Assembly (NCBI GenBank): GCA_951828515.1
Contig: OX639992.1
Coordinates: forward strand, 2,458,217-2,522,216
Reading direction: 5' to 3'
Length of the DNA: 64,000 nt
Source: an uncultured Poribacteria bacterium
GTDB taxonomy: Bacteria; Poribacteria; WGA-4E; WGA-3G
A program made the position numbers and the translations under genes. This document shows positions 8,145 through 15,739 of this stretch, in pieces (the stretch's first letter is position 1; every line of letters starts with the position of its first letter). The notes under the pieces are model-generated. The model had not been told where the DNA came from. It saw nothing but the letters and a program-made list of their open reading frames with translations, and did no database searches.

Positions 8145-9532
8145 GTATACCTTTTAGAAGACTGGTAAGCGTCGTGTTGTCTGCGTCGCTTGTTAACAAA
8201 ATGTTCGCTGGTCTGTTTGGAGATGAGTTCGTAAAGCACTGCCTGTTTGCCTTCCTGCTTGCGGAGGATGCGCCCTAATCGTTGAACGTGTTCTCGGACG
8301 CTTCCACTTCCTGAGACGATGATGCCAACATTCGCTTCCGGGACATCTACACCTTCGTTTAGGACTTTTGAGGTGACGAGGATAGAATAGGTGCCATCGC
8401 GAAACTTGTTCAAAAAATCATTGCGTTCCTTGGGTTTCGTCTGATGCGTTAGCACCGGTAGCAAGAAACGCGTGCCAAGCTGATACGCCGTATCGTTGTC
8501 CTGTGTAAAAATGAGGATCCGATCGCCACTGTGCCTTTGAATGAGTTTCCAGACCCATTCCTGTTTTGTAGTTGAAGCAAAACTGAGTTGCTTCTGGGCG
8601 AGATACGCTTTAAAGACGGCACGTCCTTCCTCCGTTCGTGAGGTTTTCCAGAGAAAATGGTGCCAGCCGCGGGGTGACCCCATATTAATGCGCTCCTGTT
8701 TGAGGAAGTCTAAATAGATGCGGCGGGCTTCTTCGTACTGAACCCGTTCTGTGTCTTCCATGTCAACCGCTATGGTGACAACCCGATACTCGGAGAGCGT
8801 TTTCCCAGAGAGTTCTTGTACCTTTATATCGTAACAGGGTTCGCCAACGAGCGCATAGAGTCGGCTCTCTTTCCCATCAACGCGTTCCGGTGTGGCTGTC
8901 AATCCCAATCGAAAAGGCGCAATGCTGCTGATTGCTGCATACTGATATTGATCGCTCGGTAGGTGGTGGCATTCGTCGAAAATGGCGAAGCCGAATCGAT
9001 TTCCGTAATATGGCGCGTGCATGACAGCGGATTGATACGTCGTTACAGTGAGATCTTTCAGCTCGTGATAGCCACCCCCATAAAGTCCTACCTCTTGTCC
9101 GAAGTGTTCTTTCAACACGGAGCACCACTGGTGCATTAAGTCGATTGTTGGCACATGTATGAGTGTCGGACGCTGCGTGTCAGCGATAAGCAGAATCGCG
9201 ATAAAGGTTTTACCCGCACCGGTGGGGAGAGTCACTACGCCGCGTTTGCCGTTGGCGTGCCATGCGTCTATTGCCTCGGTCTGGTAAGGATAAGGAGACA
9301 CTGTTTTTTCATCCGTGAAGGGGCTGACTGTGAACTCCCGTGCTGTGTCCTGATACGCGATGTCGTGTGCGCGTAGTTGCGAAACGATATGCCGGTAGCG
9401 GTAGGCGGGTGCACGGAAGGTGAGTGTGCGTTCGTCCCAGAGGAGATCTGGTAAGCGTGTTTGGAGTGTCTCTGGGACGTTCTGTAGGATGAGGGTGCCT
9501 TTGTCAAAATTGATTTTAAGTGGCGAGGACAT
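8123..9532 (-). CDS. XPB-type DEAD/DEAH SF2 helicase
   Basis: This 469-residue helicase has the archaeal XPB layout. An N-terminal damage-recognition-like domain (about residues 1-75) precedes Walker A LPTGAGKT (102-109), motif II DECHH (186-190) and motif III LTATPERVDGKE. An insertion of thumb type (VQYEEARRIYLDFLKQERINMGSPRGWHHFL) follows, then RecA domain 2 with ILIFTQDNDTAYQL, TSKVLNEGVDVP and motif VI HVQRLGRILRKQ. It is a 3'-5' ATP-dependent DNA helicase or opener that, with the adjacent Bax1-like protein, would act in excision repair. The last residues, GLTQNH, and the stop codon come from the arm of a 90-bp repeat element, so the native C-terminus was replaced or extended by that insertion. 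Confidence 0.92.
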   Translation of the reverse strand: MSSPLKINFDKGTLILQNVPETLQTRLPDLLWDERTLTFRAPAYRYRHIVSQLRAHDIAYQDTAREFTVSPFTDEKTVSPYPYQTEAIDAWHANGKRGVVTLPTGAGKTFIAILLIADTQRPTLIHVPTIDLMHQWCSVLKEHFGQEVGLYGGGYHELKDLTVTTYQSAVMHAPYYGNRFGFAIFDECHHLPSDQYQYAAISSIAPFRLGLTATPERVDGKESRLYALVGEPCYDIKVQELSGKTLSEYRVVTIAVDMEDTERVQYEEARRIYLDFLKQERINMGSPRGWHHFLWKTSRTEEGRAVFKAYLAQKQLSFASTTKQEWVWKLIQRHSGDRILIFTQDNDTAYQLGTRFLLPVLTHQTKPKERNDFLNKFRDGTYSILVTSKVLNEGVDVPEANVGIIVSGSGSVREHVQRLGRILRKQEGKQAVLYELISKQTSEHFVNKRRRQHDAYQSSKRYTGLTQNH

Positions 9533-9598
9533 AATGGTTTCTCAGTGTTTTGACTTAGAATTTTCCATTGGTTACGAATAACTCTATTATATTGAAAT

Positions 9599-9732
9599 CC
9601 TATGGACATTCAAGTGTTTTTTATAGTGGATCCTGCAATTACTTTTACACCAAACTCGGTGCGGTTAGAAACCGCACCTACCGGGGGTGGGCAGATATTT
9701 TCGGGCCTATGGACATTCAAGTGTTTTTTAAT
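9599..9732. repeat. REP-containing insert flanked by 24-26-bp direct repeats
   Basis: CCTATGGACATTCAAGTG followed by a T-run and TA occurs at 9599 and again at 9706. Between the copies lies a TATAGTGGATCC arm like the TATAGTA elements, then a REP hairpin (GGTGCGGTT-AGA-AACCGCACC, 9657-9677 region) with the CTACC tail. The layout looks like an insert with a long target duplication, or a slipped duplication. It occupies the divergent spacer between the helicase and dehydrogenase genes. Confidence 0.7.
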
Positions 9733-9742
9733 AGAATAGGTC

Positions 9743-9771
9743 TTGATTTTCTGATGCAACTATGCTAAAAT
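9743..9771 (+). promoter_or_regulatory. Sigma-70-like promoter of the dehydrogenase gene
   Basis: TTGATT (9743-9748), a 17-nt spacer and TAAAAT (9766-9771) lie 43 nt before the GTG start. An AGAGAGGA ribosome-binding site (9798-9805) supports that start. Confidence 0.6.
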
Positions 9772-9814
9772 GGGCATATCTTAGACATAAAATTTACAGA
9801 GAGGAACAGAACCC

Positions 9815-10780
9815 GTGCCAAAACTTATAATTATGCCACCACAGGACGCGGAGTTACGCGAATGGGCTGAACGTCTCCAAAATGAATTGCCCGCATACAC
9901 CGTCGTTTTACCGGAGACAGACGCGGCAGTGGAGGAACACCTACCCGACGCAGATGCAGTCTACGGTTGGGTGTCACCGGAGCAATTACCCTTGGCGAAA
10001 AATCTAAAGTGGCTACAGAACCCTGCTGCAGGTCCTTTTCCAGGCTATTATTATCCGGCGTTGATCGAGCATCCCGTCGTCGCCTGTAACCCACGTGGCA
10101 TTTACAACGACCATATTGCGCAGCATATCATGATGTTCGTGCTTGCGCTTTCTCGTGGGCTACCCTATTATATGGATGCACAACGTGAAGGGGTCTGGGA
10201 GAAAGATGCCCGTAAAAGTGGATACATTGACCTCGCGCAGGCAACGGCGTTAATCGTCGGTGTTGGCGGTATCGGGCATGAGACCGCGCGACTCTGCGAT
10301 CAATTCGGAATGAAGGTGATCGGTGTTGATCCGAGGTGGGAGTATGAAGTGCCTTTTGTAGAGAAACACGAATCCACAGAACTCGACACGCTCCTTCCAC
10401 TCGCCGATTTTGTGATAGCCACGACCCCACATACACCTGAAACCGAAGGAATGTGGCACAAAGATCGCTTCGCGCGGATGAAACAGACGGCTTACTTCAT
10501 TAACATCGGACGCGGTAAGACGACGAAACTCGCTGACCTTGTTGAGGCACTTGAGCAGAGGATCATCGCGGGCTGCGGCTTGGATGTATTTGAAATTGAG
10601 CCTTTACCTGCTGAAAGTCGGTTGTGGCATCTGCCCAATGTGTTAATAACGCCACACATCGCTGTGAAAGACGCAGAAAACCTTCCAGCACGACGGTTTG
10701 AAATTCTCTTGGAAAATGCACGTCGGTTCGCCGAAGGTGCACCGTTGCAGAACGTTGTTAATAAAGCGGCGTGGTATTAG
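9815..10780 (+). CDS. D-isomer-specific 2-hydroxyacid dehydrogenase
   Basis: This 321-residue NAD(P)-dependent dehydrogenase starts at GTG, preceded by AGAGAGGA at nine bases. The Rossmann motif is VGVGGIGHETARLCDQFGMKVIGVD (about residues 147-171). The catalytic Arg is in INIGRGK (about residue 231), Glu in DVFEIEPLP (about 260), and His in NVLITPHIAV (about 281). That completes the R-E-H set of the family. The N-terminal substrate domain includes WLQNPAAGPFPGY and CNPRGIYNDHIAQHIM. The family interconverts 2-oxo acids and D-2-hydroxy acids (glyoxylate/hydroxypyruvate reductase, phosphoglycerate dehydrogenase). Lacking extra C-terminal domains, it is more like a GhrA/SerA-core enzyme. The exact substrate is not readable from the sequence. 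It converges on the 1142-residue gene. Confidence 0.92.
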   Translation: MPKLIIMPPQDAELREWAERLQNELPAYTVVLPETDAAVEEHLPDADAVYGWVSPEQLPLAKNLKWLQNPAAGPFPGYYYPALIEHPVVACNPRGIYNDHIAQHIMMFVLALSRGLPYYMDAQREGVWEKDARKSGYIDLAQATALIVGVGGIGHETARLCDQFGMKVIGVDPRWEYEVPFVEKHESTELDTLLPLADFVIATTPHTPETEGMWHKDRFARMKQTAYFINIGRGKTTKLADLVEALEQRIIAGCGLDVFEIEPLPAESRLWHLPNVLITPHIAVKDAENLPARRFEILLENARRFAEGAPLQNVVNKAAWY

Positions 10781-10826
10781 AAAATTTTTATAGTAAAGCC
10801 CGAAAATACTTGAGTTGCTATTGTAT

Positions 10827-13800
10827 CTATGTTTTCGGCAGCGTATACATACTCCGCCGGACCTTCACAACCTCGCCGGCATCCACAAGCCGCTTGAGTT
10901 CATTTTTGATCGGGCTCGGATGTCCCGTAACAGCGGCAACGATTTCCGCTGTTTTTCTCTCACCCCCGGTAGCCAGTGCTGCGCGGATTTGCTCGTGCAA
11001 GGGAACCCGTAGGGGTCTTCCGCCCCTCATTTTTTGCAATATACGGTTTGCCTGCCGCGGTGAGCACCCTAAAACCCGCTCCACTTCTTTTCTCTTGGCG
11101 TCAGGGGTGAGTGCCTCACGTTCCGTTTCAAACCGTTGGCGGATAGCGATCGCCTCAGCAAGTGTATCGAGTCCACCGGCGACCTCAAGATCCTCCCAGT
11201 CGAAGAGGTGCGTCTCGGGTCTGTCAGTGATGTTCGGCAGCCGCACGCCAGTGATCAACACAACCTTTTTGCCGCTCCTGCGGTTCAACGTGATACACTC
11301 AAAAGCCTCTGCGAGCATGCTAACCATTTCCTGTTCATAAACGCTCTGGACGCGTGCGTCTGTATAAGTGTTCGACCCCGTTTCCGTCTCATAAGAGAGC
11401 GGTTGCTCGTGGTTGCCAAACAAAATCTGCGCGCGCCGCCAAATTAAACCGTGAGGTCGTTCGGGTGCGCCGAACATCCAAATGATGTCCGCCTCTTGGA
11501 AAGCCGCCTCCAACGTTTCTGCATTTTGGAAAGGAATGTCCCGGTTTATCAACTCTTGGAAATGCCTCAGGAAACAGATGTTCTCCTTTTCTGCGATATC
11601 CAGCAACTGTTTGATTATTTTTGAATCGGTGAGAATCGCATGCTTAACCTTCGGATCCCTCTCAATTTCCGCAAGGATACCGAGAAGAAACCGCTGCCCC
11701 GTTTTAGACGTGCCAATAACATCCCAGGTGTTATCGTAATCTAAAATTGTCTCTCGTGGATAGATGCCTGTGCGAATCTGAAAGACCTGGTTTCCAGCGA
11801 GCCATGCTGTCGGTTCGGTGCGAATCACTTCAATTTCTTCATCTGGGAACGCCTTGTGTAAGTGTCCTTCAGAGAGGGTTGAGGAGACGACCAAAAGCCG
11901 TTTGACGCTCGGATGTAGCACCGGTGGCACCCAGAAATGCAGCTCCTCTCCATTCCAGCGAATTGGTGCGTCAGCATCCCGCGTGTAATGTGCCAAGAAA
12001 CGCTTCAACTGATGCCAAAATGTCCAGTGTGGATCCGAATAGACTATCCGGAATTTTTGAAGGTCCTGGACAGTTTTCGTATCCAAGATACCCAACCCGA
12101 TGGCTTCTGCTATTTTCATTGGGATCTTCATGTCTTCGTTCATCACGAAGGTGTCGAGTCGAAAAAAAGGCAACCCCATTGCCTTGAGTCTATCTGCGGC
12201 GTTATCATCTAAAGGAATGTGAGCGGAGGCACCCCCCTCAAACTCGATACGCAGGTGTGCTAATTCCTTGCCGGTGTCGGTATCAACAACCCCGTCTGTC
12301 ACGACCTTGCCTTGGACATTGATTTGGCACATTTGTCGGATGAGTTCTGCTTCCTGCCATTCAAACGACTGTATCGCTGCGCGGACACCTTTGACGGCAT
12401 CACCATGGCGTTTCCCTTTAATGTCTAAGGCATTCAGTAAGGTTTTAGCAAAGTTCCCTAAGGCACTTCCTTGCCAGTTGACCCCCCATTTCTCCAACGT
12501 GTTTATTAATATCATACATTTGGGAAACACTTCAGGTACTGTTCTGACATGAACGATACAAAGTGGGTCTGTTTCACCGCCCGGCTCGAGCATTGCCTCG
12601 ACGATTTCGGCGTATTCTGGATCGAAAAACAGTTGCGGGATTGCCGATATCTGTGCCGTGGCGCCCTGTAATGCGAGCGGTTGCGATAGATACCCGCGGT
12701 CTTGACACTCGGTATAAACAGGGCACTGTGGGCAGATAGTTTCACTCGGATTGCCCCCTTTTTCCACGAGTGCATCACACCGCTCGGGATCCTCACAGAC
12801 GTTCCCGTGTTGAAAAGGGGATGCCATACGCACGTCAACAGGTATATCTTTCACCTGTTCCCAGAGGTGCATTCGATCTTTCCAGCGGGCGACCGATGGC
12901 ACGTTTCGTGCCTCAAAGAGGCGTTCTGCTTCTTCTGCTAACTTCGGGGTTGGGGTGTTTAAGCAGATAGCCCCGCTAGTGAGGAGAGAGGATTCTATTT
13001 CGTAGTTGTTCCCCACCCCTGTCTCGGAGACCATAAGTCCAACAACCCGTGCTGGACTCTGAAAAACACGGTGCATCTGAATCGCATTTTTTTCAACCGT
13101 CTCCTGAACCGTCTCGCTGGGTTCCGCCTTCTCAAGGATGGCGGGTGGACGTTTTATTGAGAGTGGGCTCAGCCCTTCCCGCACTGCGAGCACCTTCTCG
13201 GACACGGGCGAACCCGTAGCGGGTAACGGTGGCAGAATACCCGTATCGTCCCAGACATCTGTGATGGGTGTGTCAGTCGTGGGTATCCCAACGTCCGGCG
13301 TAGCTGCCCGCACCCAGACGATTTCCTTGTCTTCCCAGAGTGACACTTCTACAGCGTCACTCTCTTTGGCGCCGGATGGGGTCCAGTGGTGAAAACCGTT
13401 ATCTTGGCGGACGTAAGAGAAGCCGCGCTTCATAAACGCCTCTTTCGCGAGATCCAGTTGATACGAACCCAGACGTAATGGCGCAGCGGGGATCGTCGGT
13501 ATCTGGTTTATTTCTTCAGGGGCGGGTTGGTGAAGCACGGCGCGGAGGGCATCAACGGGTGCAAAGAGTGCCTCTTTGACAATGACAGGCGGGTCTAAGA
13601 GATTGCCGAGCAGAATCTCATAGCGGGCATCCCAACGACTATATCCCTTTTCTCCAAGGATTTCGAGATACACGTCGCGTTGCTGTGGGGTTCCCGCAGT
13701 CGGTGTATTGTTATAGATATACAACTTCTGGGGTTCGGTATCTGGATGCAGGTAACCTGGGACTCTACACGAAAAGCGGAGTCCCCCCGATTTTGAGAGC

Positions 13801-14255
13801 GTTAAGAGTGGGTTCGCTACACTACTGACAAGTGCCTCAATACACGCTAAAACCGCATCGGGTGCGGCACAGAGTGCCTGATACGTAAAATTCAGATCGT
13901 GCCATCGTGCGCCATAGCGTTCTGAAGGGATACCCGTATACACCTGAATGCCCCATGATGTGTTCCAGCGTCTGATGTCCCAGTCTTCCTTCCGGGTGCG
14001 CCTCGTGAATAACTCACCCCCAAAATGCCTCGGCCCGCGGTCATTATAAGGGGCGTGCCCTGTCGGCATAAATGAGATGTCCGCCGCCTCGAGATCATCG
14101 AGCAGCATAGGGTACTTGCGCCCACAATAAACCCTGTACTGATAAAAATGACCCTTGGTGTACATTGAAGGGATTGCCACTGTCTTGTGTTGCCGAAGTG
14201 GCTTGGCGTGCCGTTGATGGCAGCGTTGAATAATGTTTTTTAGGGGGTTCATCAT
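10827..14255 (-). CDS. Large helicase-like protein with degenerate ATPase motifs and a C-terminal winged helix
   Basis: I do not recognise this gene's family with certainty. The start at 14255 (MMNPLKN) is preferred over 14273 because AGAGGA lies six bases before it, giving 1142 residues. The N-terminal part (about 1-230) has TGIPSERYGARWHDLNFTY and LTLSKSGGLRFSCRVPGYLH, possibly primase/polymerase-like. The middle has SETGVGNNYEIES near residue 410, where a helicase Walker A (GxGKT) would be expected. A cysteine group follows near 490-520 (CEDPERC...CPQCPVYTEC), reminiscent of Fe-S or zinc sites. VHVRTVPEVF near 570 stands where a DExx motif might be. SSTLSEGHLHKAF near 792 looks like motif III. 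FGAPERPHGLIWRRAQILFG and QANRILQKM then lead to a winged helix (about 1085-1142). It may be an inactive replicase or regulator from a mobile element. Confidence 0.6.
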   Translation of the reverse strand: MMNPLKNIIQRCHQRHAKPLRQHKTVAIPSMYTKGHFYQYRVYCGRKYPMLLDDLEAADISFMPTGHAPYNDRGPRHFGGELFTRRTRKEDWDIRRWNTSWGIQVYTGIPSERYGARWHDLNFTYQALCAAPDAVLACIEALVSSVANPLLTLSKSGGLRFSCRVPGYLHPDTEPQKLYIYNNTPTAGTPQQRDVYLEILGEKGYSRWDARYEILLGNLLDPPVIVKEALFAPVDALRAVLHQPAPEEINQIPTIPAAPLRLGSYQLDLAKEAFMKRGFSYVRQDNGFHHWTPSGAKESDAVEVSLWEDKEIVWVRAATPDVGIPTTDTPITDVWDDTGILPPLPATGSPVSEKVLAVREGLSPLSIKRPPAILEKAEPSETVQETVEKNAIQMHRVFQSPARVVGLMVSETGVGNNYEIESSLLTSGAICLNTPTPKLAEEAERLFEARNVPSVARWKDRMHLWEQVKDIPVDVRMASPFQHGNVCEDPERCDALVEKGGNPSETICPQCPVYTECQDRGYLSQPLALQGATAQISAIPQLFFDPEYAEIVEAMLEPGGETDPLCIVHVRTVPEVFPKCMILINTLEKWGVNWQGSALGNFAKTLLNALDIKGKRHGDAVKGVRAAIQSFEWQEAELIRQMCQINVQGKVVTDGVVDTDTGKELAHLRIEFEGGASAHIPLDDNAADRLKAMGLPFFRLDTFVMNEDMKIPMKIAEAIGLGILDTKTVQDLQKFRIVYSDPHWTFWHQLKRFLAHYTRDADAPIRWNGEELHFWVPPVLHPSVKRLLVVSSTLSEGHLHKAFPDEEIEVIRTEPTAWLAGNQVFQIRTGIYPRETILDYDNTWDVIGTSKTGQRFLLGILAEIERDPKVKHAILTDSKIIKQLLDIAEKENICFLRHFQELINRDIPFQNAETLEAAFQEADIIWMFGAPERPHGLIWRRAQILFGNHEQPLSYETETGSNTYTDARVQSVYEQEMVSMLAEAFECITLNRRSGKKVVLITGVRLPNITDRPETHLFDWEDLEVAGGLDTLAEAIAIRQRFETEREALTPDAKRKEVERVLGCSPRQANRILQKMRGGRPLRVPLHEQIRAALATGGERKTAEIVAAVTGHPSPIKNELKRLVDAGEVVKVRRSMYTLPKT

Positions 14256-14408
14256 CAGGTTTCCTCTAACCAAGGCATTTGGAAAGAACTTTATGCCCGT
14301 CTACCTCCGCAACCTAAAGATAGCGGATTTGACGGGGCGGGTGCTAAAACCAAATGCGAAGTTCTCCAATCTTAGGAAATTTGATTTTTTCAAAAGTGTT
14401 ACTTAATC

Positions 14409-14498
14409 AGGACTTACGCAAAATCAGTAAATCTCGTCTATTCGGACGTATTCGGTGCGGTTAGGAAACCGCACCTACCAAGGAAGTGCGTAAGTCCT
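14409..14498. repeat. 90-bp palindromic element (AGGACTTACGCA ends), copy c
   Basis: Perfect 12-bp inverted ends enclose a REP hairpin, nearly identical to copy a. It lies upstream of the 1142-residue gene. The surrounding spacer (14256-14640) holds nothing else I can identify. Confidence 0.85.
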
Positions 14499-14646
14499 AT
14501 TAATTATGCTATATGATACCACAATTCCTCGTTTTTGTCAAGGTTTTAATGCGAGTAAAGTCAGTGATGGTATAACTTTACGTCTAATTCCCTAAATTTA
14601 GTGAAAATAGTTTTTTCGGTCAAATTACAGTTTTAAGCAATTTAAT

Positions 14647-14689
14647 TTGACTTTTGTGTCAAATATTGGTATAATCATCTTGTTAAGAC
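14647..14689 (+). promoter_or_regulatory. Array-type promoter plus dyad (orphan, upstream of relic)
   Basis: TTGACT (14647-14652), a 17-nt spacer and TATAAT (14670-14675) are followed by ATCTT-GTT-AAGAC. This is the conserved promoter-dyad unit of the array. The gene behind it is now only a relic (14874-15140). Confidence 0.7.
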
Positions 14690-14873
14690 AAATTAGTAAA
14701 AATTAGTAAATTTAATATATTGACTTAATAGGATTAATAGGTTAAAATAAGATGAATAGGTAATTTGATATTTTCCCGGGGTCTGACCCTAGACCAGTTT
14801 CTTGTGACAACGCTAAAATCTGCGAAATTTGAAAATCCGTGTCTATTCGCGATTCAGATGAGGACTCCTAAAC

Positions 14874-15140
14874 ATGAAACGCTTTTACGCACTTTTTATT
14901 CTATACCTCGCCTTCGGCAGCTGGATTTACGGTGTTGATGCCCAATTTCTTGTATATTTTATCTTATTAAGACAATTTTAGCAAATTTTTAAATTAAAAT
15001 AAATAGGCTTAATAAGATTTAGGGTGTTTGACCCACACAAAATGTGCGTCTACCAGCGTGCGATCGCGTTACTTGAAAGCGTCTTGGTGGCATTGTGTCC
15101 CGCCGAGACGTTGCTATTGGCGAGTTATCCGATTATCGCA
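14874..15140 (+). pseudogene. Relic of an LRR / sorting-domain gene
   Basis: ATG at 14874 reads MKRFYALFILYLAFGSWIYGVDAQ, a signal peptide close to that of the gene at 24651, then runs into a stop after FLVYFILLRQF. The breakpoint is at TTTCTTGTATATT, a copy of the array -10 region with its dyad (TCTT-ATT-AAGA). Further on, 15051-15140 encodes YQRAIALLESVLVALC and AETLLLASYP, the segment that precedes the YPNPFNP domain in intact genes. The relic thus joins a leader and signal peptide, a promoter fragment and a C-terminal fragment. It looks like the scar of recombination between array members. The upstream leader (14792-14873) matches the leader of the 24651 gene. Confidence 0.8.
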
Positions 15141-15163
15141 TCACTGCGTAAGTCCTAATTAAT

Positions 15164-15207
15164 TTGACTTTTATGTCTATTTCTTGTATAATTAGTCTTG
15201 TCAAGAC
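15164..15207 (+). promoter_or_regulatory. Array promoter and dyad, gene at 15740
   Basis: TTGACT (15164-15169), 17 nt, then TATAAT (15187-15192). Two bases later comes the perfect dyad GTCTT-GTC-AAGAC (15195-15207), which would overlap the transcription start. The implied leader is about 540 nt. Confidence 0.8.
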
Positions 15208-15486
15208 AAATTTTCAATATTTTATAAAATCATGAAAAATAGACCTAAAAGTATTGATGCGTTTAATAGGCGTTTTTTCTCACGAGTCAACTGAATGTGT
15301 ATGTATTGTTTGAAAGTATGGAAGTATGGAAGATAGGGGACATGGCGTTGCCTGCAGTCTTCCTGAGAACCTGACATTGATGTTCTAATATTGCTTAACG
15401 AACCTATTTTTTCTTTATTTTTTACTAAACTTTGGACAATTTTCAGTATTTTTCTTAGAGATACGGCATATCCTTTCAGGACACAT

Positions 15487-15620
15487 AGCACTCCGCTGGA
15501 GTGCGGGAGGGTGGATATACCGTTTTCTATAGACATAGCACTCCTCTGGAGTGCGGGAGGGTGGATATACCGTTTTCTATTCTCACTGCGAAGCAATACC
15601 ACGCCGCGGGAGTGCGGTAT
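15487..15620 (+). repeat. Palindromic repeats in the leader of the 15740 gene
   Basis: AGCACTCC-n-GGAGTGCGGG hairpins start at 15487 and 15537 (50-bp period, including GAGGGTGGATATACCG). A weaker third copy (CCACGCCGCGGGAGTGCGG) lies near 15600. They lie between promoter and start codon, so they would fold in the 5' leader RNA. Confidence 0.7.
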
Positions 15621-15739
15621 TTTTCTCAGAGTTCCGTGAGTGTTTGCAACCCTCGGAAAAACACACACGCCTTTGAAAACTCAACTCACATGCAACACGA
15701 ATTGTCCAAACTTTAGTATTTTTTATAAGGAGCAAAAAA

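Noticed and set aside
15222-15668. 148-residue minus-strand ORF in the leader before 15740
   Set aside because: It consists of the translated palindromic leader repeats and has no RBS or homologous ORF upstream of the other array genes.
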